Source: Spirochaetota bacterium (GTDB taxonomy: Bacteria; Spirochaetota; Spirochaetia; Treponematales; UBA12059). Taken from it: DNA of 16,470 bases. The stretch covers positions 1 through 16,470 of the forward strand of contig JAKLIU010000015.1 of the NCBI GenBank assembly GCA_022709445.1, in the 5' to 3' direction. Positions within the stretch are counted from its first letter, which is position 1. Each line of letters starts with the position of its first letter. The position numbers and the translations under genes were made by a program. A model generated the notes under the pieces. The model had not been told where the DNA came from, did no database searches, and saw nothing but the letters and a program-made list of their open reading frames with translations. Positions 13,215 through 16,470 of the stretch are shown here, piece after piece.

Positions 13215-14819
13215 TTATCGTGAGCCCGCCGAGCGGCGGAGCGACGCGGACAGGATCAGTCGGTCCTGCCCGGCGGCTATCTTGAGCGAGAAGAGCCGGG
13301 GTTCGTAGCCTTCGGCGCCCACGCGGAACTGGCGCACCGCTCCGGTGGCCAGCCAGCCCTCGGGCAGGAGGGCCTGGTCCGTCCATGCGCCCGAGTGCAT
13401 CACCGACAGGACCGGCGCCAGTTCGCGGCCCGTGTCGGCGTCCCTGGCGGATGCGAGCACGGCCAGGGGCCGCGGCTTTTCCTCCTCGGTGCGCAGGTGC
13501 AGTTCCAGTCCCCGCTCGCCTCCGGTCGCCGAGAAGGCGGGCAGCTCGAAGCATTCCCAGAGGACCGTGCCGTCCACGATCAGCTTGAGCCGGTAAGATC
13601 CGGGCGGCAGGTATGCGGGAACGGAAGCGAAGGAATGGTAGGGATCCGCGTCGCCGGTGGGTTGGGCGACCAGTTCCAGGGGTGATGCTTCCGATTCCGG
13701 CAGGTCCTTGCCGTCGTCGACGAAGAGCCGCGCCTTGATGGACACTTCCTCCATGTGCAGGCCCGCCTTGGGCACGCGCACGGCCAGGCGCAGTTCGCCG
13801 CGGGAATCCGGCATCACCCAGCGCCAGAGCAGGCCCTCGCGCCAGCCGTACCAGAGGCCGGCGCCCAGCCCGGCCAGGAGCAGGAAGAGCCAGGGCAGGA
13901 CGTTGCGCCTGCGCCTGGCCTTGGGGTAGCGCGGCTCGTCGGCCAAGGTGCCCTGCTGGAGGCCGCAGAGCGCCGCGGATATGCTTTCGCGCTTGTAGCG
14001 TTTCAGGTAGCGCTCGATGGCGGCGGCCAGCGAGTCGGCGTCTTGGAAGCGGCGGGCGGGATTGGGCTGCATGAGCTTCCTGATCAGCCGGTCCACGAAG
14101 CGGTGCACCTTGCCGTTGATCTTGCCCGCGCGGCGGTAGCGGCCCTTGCGTATCATCACCAGGGTCTCGGCGGAGAAATTGCCCGGGTAGGGCTTCTTGC
14201 CGGTGACCATCTCGTAGAGCATCACGCCCACGGCGTAGAGGTCCGCCCGCTTGTCCACGTTCTTGGAGTTTTCAATCTGCTCCGGCGGCATGTAGCAGGG
14301 CGTGCCCAGGGTCATGCCCTCGCGGGTGAGGCCGGAGTCGCCCTCGTCCTCGGAGGCCGCGATGCCGAAGTCCGCCAGCTTCACCTCGCCCTTGCGGGAG
14401 ATCAGGATGTTGCCCGGCTTGATGTCCCGGTGGATGACGCCCATGGAGTGCGCGTAGGCAAGGGCCCTGCAGGCGTCCAGCAGGATGGCCAGGGACAGCT
14501 CGCTGGACAGGAAGCGCTGCTTCTTTATGAGCTGGTCCAGGGACATGCCGTCCACGTACTCCAGCACCATGTAGTGCGAGCTGCCTTCCTTGAAATGGTC
14601 GAACACCCGCACGATGTTGTCGTGGCGGAAGTCCATGAGGATGCGCGCCTCGCGCTTGAAGCGCTCGGCGATGGCCGCGCTGCCCCTGATGGTCAGCTTC
14701 TTGAGCACCACGTGCCGGCGCAGCGTGGGATGCACCGCCTTGAGCACGGCGCCCATGCCGCCGCGCGCTACCAGGGACTCCACCTTGTACTTGCCTATGA
14801 AATCGGGCAGTTCCGCCAT
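13215..14819 (-). CDS. Transmembrane Ser/Thr protein kinase (PknB-like, Hanks type)
   Basis: Predicted 534 residues. The N-terminal kinase domain (about 11-275) has a glycine loop ARGGMGAV (18-25), catalytic Lys at position 40 (VVLKK), Glu57 in helix C, HRDIKPGN (130-137, catalytic D132), DFG (150-152), a TLGTPCYMPPEQ activation/P+1 segment and ADLYAVGVMLYEM. All catalytic residues are present, so it should phosphorylate Ser/Thr with ATP. A basic juxtamembrane stretch (ARRRRN) precedes one membrane helix (about 306-326). The roughly 200-residue outer part is beta-rich (YLPPGSYRLKLIVDG) like PEGA or carbohydrate-binding folds, not PASTA repeats. ATG 14819 has AGGAG 8 nt upstream. The phosphatase gene ends 16 nt before it and the FHA gene starts 10 nt after it, so kinase, phosphatase and FHA readers share one transcript. 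Confidence 0.93.
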   Translation of the reverse strand: MAELPDFIGKYKVESLVARGGMGAVLKAVHPTLRRHVVLKKLTIRGSAAIAERFKREARILMDFRHDNIVRVFDHFKEGSSHYMVLEYVDGMSLDQLIKKQRFLSSELSLAILLDACRALAYAHSMGVIHRDIKPGNILISRKGEVKLADFGIAASEDEGDSGLTREGMTLGTPCYMPPEQIENSKNVDKRADLYAVGVMLYEMVTGKKPYPGNFSAETLVMIRKGRYRRAGKINGKVHRFVDRLIRKLMQPNPARRFQDADSLAAAIERYLKRYKRESISAALCGLQQGTLADEPRYPKARRRRNVLPWLFLLLAGLGAGLWYGWREGLLWRWVMPDSRGELRLAVRVPKAGLHMEEVSIKARLFVDDGKDLPESEASPLELVAQPTGDADPYHSFASVPAYLPPGSYRLKLIVDGTVLWECFELPAFSATGGERGLELHLRTEEEKPRPLAVLASARDADTGRELAPVLSVMHSGAWTDQALLPEGWLATGAVRQFRVGAEGYEPRLFSLKIAAGQDRLILSASLRRSAGSR

Positions 14820-14835
14820 GTTCTCGCTCCTCGCG

Positions 14836-15849
14836 TCAGCGTCCGGCGATCCGGCGGCTGATGTCGCGTATTTCGCCTATGTCCAGGGAAGGTTCCACGT
14901 CGCGGTCGGGCATGGCCCAGGCCACCACGTACTTTCCCGGGTTGTGAATCTGCAGGTGCAGGCCGCCCGAGCGCTCGCGGTACAGGCCGGGCACCACCCG
15001 GTGGCCGGTGAAGTAGCGGGGCGCGGCCGTCCCGGGCAGGAAGCGCGAGAGCAGCTCGGCGACCGAGCCTTCCCGCGCCGCTCCGTTGTCCGTCCAGGTG
15101 AGCCCGAGGCCCACTTCCGGCAGCTGCCTGGCGTCCGCCAGCTCGGCGTCCGTGAAGGGCCGGGCGGGCTCCGCGTGCGAGGCCAGGAAGCGGCCGCCCA
15201 CGGCGAAGAGCGGCAGGGCCTTCTCGAAGGCGGCGTAGCGCCACAGGAAATCGTCGCCGTAGAACCTGCGCAGCCAGGTCAGCACCATGTCGCCCTCCAG
15301 GGCGAACTTGCGGAACGGATGGTTCCCGTTCCCTTCCTCGTTCAGGACGTTCTCGTGGTTCCCCTTGAGGAAGTGGAAGTTCCGGGGGTACCAGAGCTTG
15401 GCCAGCATGACCATCTCCATGAGCGCCATGCTCTCGGCCATCTCCAGGTCCATGGCCCCGTGGCTTTCCCAGCCGCCCAGGTACTCCCCGTAGGCCGCCT
15501 TCCAGCGTTCCAGGGCGCGCGACTCGGCGTGGAAGCCGTCCCCCAGGCAGAGCACCTGCAGCCTGCCGGCCGCCAGGGCGTCCCGCACCGCCCCGCCCCC
15601 GGGCAGGCGGCTCTCCATCAGGCTCAGGAAGAAACCCGTGCGGGCGTGCAGGTCCGGCACGATGATCACGGGCAGGCCGGGGTCCAGCCGGATGAGGCCG
15701 CCCGGTTCCCCGCGGGAATCCGCCGGACGGACTTCCCCCGGCTCGGCCATCAGGGCGGCCGCGGCCGCGTCGGCCAGCGCCGCATAACCTTCCCGGGGGG
15801 GCGGCTCCGGCCTCAGGAAGGCCGTGACCAGCGGATTGCGCGCCTTCAT
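14836..15849 (-). CDS. Divergent PPP-type metallophosphatase
   Basis: Predicted 337-residue soluble protein of the calcineurin-like phosphoesterase superfamily. Metal-site motifs are in order: PDLH (D66, H68; usually GDxHG), LGDGFH (D104; usually GDxxDRG), KGNHE (N164, H165, E166), SHAEP (H225; usually HGG) and TGHR near residue 286. So the metal ligands are kept, but the DRG arginine motif typical of PPP protein phosphatases is missing. A helical insert of about 50 residues lies between the second and third motifs. The first 55 residues are Pro/Ala-rich. Being directly upstream of the kinase gene (16 nt) makes it the likely opposing phosphatase, in place of the commoner PP2C enzyme; small-molecule substrates remain possible. 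The start at 15849 has GAGGG right against the ATG and GAAGGAAG about 11 nt away, so initiation is less clear than for its neighbours. Confidence 0.82.
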   Translation of the reverse strand: MKARNPLVTAFLRPEPPPREGYAALADAAAAALMAEPGEVRPADSRGEPGGLIRLDPGLPVIIVPDLHARTGFFLSLMESRLPGGGAVRDALAAGRLQVLCLGDGFHAESRALERWKAAYGEYLGGWESHGAMDLEMAESMALMEMVMLAKLWYPRNFHFLKGNHENVLNEEGNGNHPFRKFALEGDMVLTWLRRFYGDDFLWRYAAFEKALPLFAVGGRFLASHAEPARPFTDAELADARQLPEVGLGLTWTDNGAAREGSVAELLSRFLPGTAAPRYFTGHRVVPGLYRERSGGLHLQIHNPGKYVVAWAMPDRDVEPSLDIGEIRDISRRIAGR

Positions 15850-15879
15850 CCCTCGTTAAGCTTCCTTCCGTGCGTCCGG

Positions 15880-16407
15880 TCACCCGCCGATGACGGTCTT
15901 GTTGACCTCGGCGAAGTCCTCGGCCAGGTCCTGGCTGACCTGTGTGAGCAGGGCTTCCTCTTCCTCCGGTTCCAGTTCGTCGCAGGTCACCGCGATCTTG
16001 AACACCGGTGAGCTGGTCTTGATCGGCCCCTTCTGGAACCGGACCGGCTCGTCGGCCTCCAGGTCGGCGGACAGCTCGGAGGCGTCCTCGGTGGCGGCCG
16101 GAGGCACGTCGGCCCTGATCCCGATGGAAGTGTACTCGCATCGGCGGGCTCCATCCACCAGGGGCCCGATGTTGATGATGGATCCCGACCAGGTGAGGGC
16201 GAGGGCTCCGCGCTCCTCGGCCCGGCCGAAGAAGGATACCTCCACCAGCTTGTTGTCCTTGAGGGCCTGCTCGAACAGGTCCTTCTTCTCGAGCCAGGCG
16301 GCGGCCATGCGCTCCCAGCTCTCCTCCGTCATGGGAAGTCCGGACGTCTTGGTTATCTGCTTCAGGTGGTCCTGGATCTCCCGGGTCAGTGAATCGAATG
16401 CGCTCAT
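15880..16407 (-). CDS. Acidic protein of unknown function, first gene of kinase operon
   Basis: Predicted 175 residues, no signal peptide or membrane segment, so cytoplasmic. The N-terminal half is helical (ESWERMAAAWLEKKDLFEQALK) followed by a beta segment (VEVSFFGRAEERGALALTW). A low-complexity acidic Ala/Glu/Asp linker (about 103-122) joins it to a short C-terminal domain (VFKIAVTCDELEPEEEE) that ends KTVIGG. I do not recognise a family. The start at 16407 has AGGAGG 4 nt upstream. The phosphatase gene starts 30 nt after its stop, so it belongs to the kinase operon and may regulate or be a substrate of the kinase/phosphatase pair. Confidence 0.78.
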   Translation of the reverse strand: MSAFDSLTREIQDHLKQITKTSGLPMTEESWERMAAAWLEKKDLFEQALKDNKLVEVSFFGRAEERGALALTWSGSIINIGPLVDGARRCEYTSIGIRADVPPAATEDASELSADLEADEPVRFQKGPIKTSSPVFKIAVTCDELEPEEEEALLTQVSQDLAEDFAEVNKTVIGG

Positions 16408-16426
16408 GATTCCTCCTGTCGCCCAT

Positions 16427-16453
16427 AGTGTACTACCAAAATTGAATAATCAA
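16427..16453 (-). promoter_or_regulatory. Candidate promoter of the kinase operon
   Basis: The AT-rich stretch at the window edge contains, on the minus strand, TTGATT (16453-16448) and TACACT (16432-16427). The spacer is only 15 nt, so the exact boxes are uncertain. The drop in GC just before a strong ribosome site supports a promoter here. Confidence 0.4.
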
Positions 16454-16470
16454 TGGAAAAATACGGAAAA

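Noticed and set aside
13755..16011. Two long plus-strand open frames (13755-14861 and 14590-16011) opposite the kinase and phosphatase
   Set aside because: They are composed of His/Val/Gly/Ala runs mirrored from the true genes; no start signals.
14795..16426. Minus-strand frame of 543 codons overlapping the phosphatase and acidic protein genes
   Set aside because: It is Arg/Gly-rich shadow sequence; the two shorter frames carry motifs and ribosome sites.
1..16470. tRNA, rRNA, CRISPR array, insertion sequence, att site or replication origin
   Set aside because: I saw no cloverleaf, rRNA core sequence, regularly spaced repeats, transposase or DnaA-box cluster.

Overview
The window is GC-rich bacterial DNA (roughly 60-68 % G+C by eye) with tightly packed genes, strong AGGAG-type ribosome binding sites and no RNA genes, CRISPR array or insertion sequence that I can see. 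The relaxed lipoproteins, HD-GYP and GGDEF proteins, and a kinase/FHA/VWA cluster would suit a high-GC spirochaete-like organism. That placement is a guess; no marker gene is present.

Layout. (1) Positions 1-846 are almost gene-free: the possible tail of an unseen + strand gene, a row of perfect hairpins (45-207), a decayed chrA-type chromate transporter remnant (248-565), and a terminator-like inverted repeat near 700. (2) Positions 847-7720 form a five-gene minus-strand operon read from a good sigma70-type promoter at 7741-7769. In transcription order it encodes an exported protein with two Sm/SH3-like repeats and a beta-rich C-terminus, an FN3-FN3-kelch lipoprotein, a membrane-anchored HD-GYP protein with a periplasmic TPR-like region, a MinD/ParA-like protein without a P-loop, and a PAS-GGDEF-hemerythrin diguanylate cyclase. 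Gaps are 8-32 nt, with one 1-nt overlap, so the products probably act together in oxygen- or redox-linked cyclic-di-GMP control at the envelope. (3) Positions 7953-10762 hold single genes: a lipoprotein that seems to start at CTG, a convergent MFS exporter whose last codons contain the lipoprotein's terminator, and a divergent META/HslJ-like lipoprotein. (4) Positions 10773-16407 form a second five-gene minus-strand operon: an unknown acidic protein, a divergent PPP-type metallophosphatase, a transmembrane Ser/Thr kinase, a polytopic membrane protein with a C-terminal FHA-like domain, and a VWA-TM-FHA protein.

The two operons are the points of interest. The first combines enzymes for making and breaking cyclic-di-GMP, a diiron O2-binding domain, a pseudo-ATPase and surface proteins. 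The second pairs a kinase and a PPP-like phosphatase with two FHA-like domains, both of which appear to have lost the usual phosphothreonine-contacting Arg and Ser.
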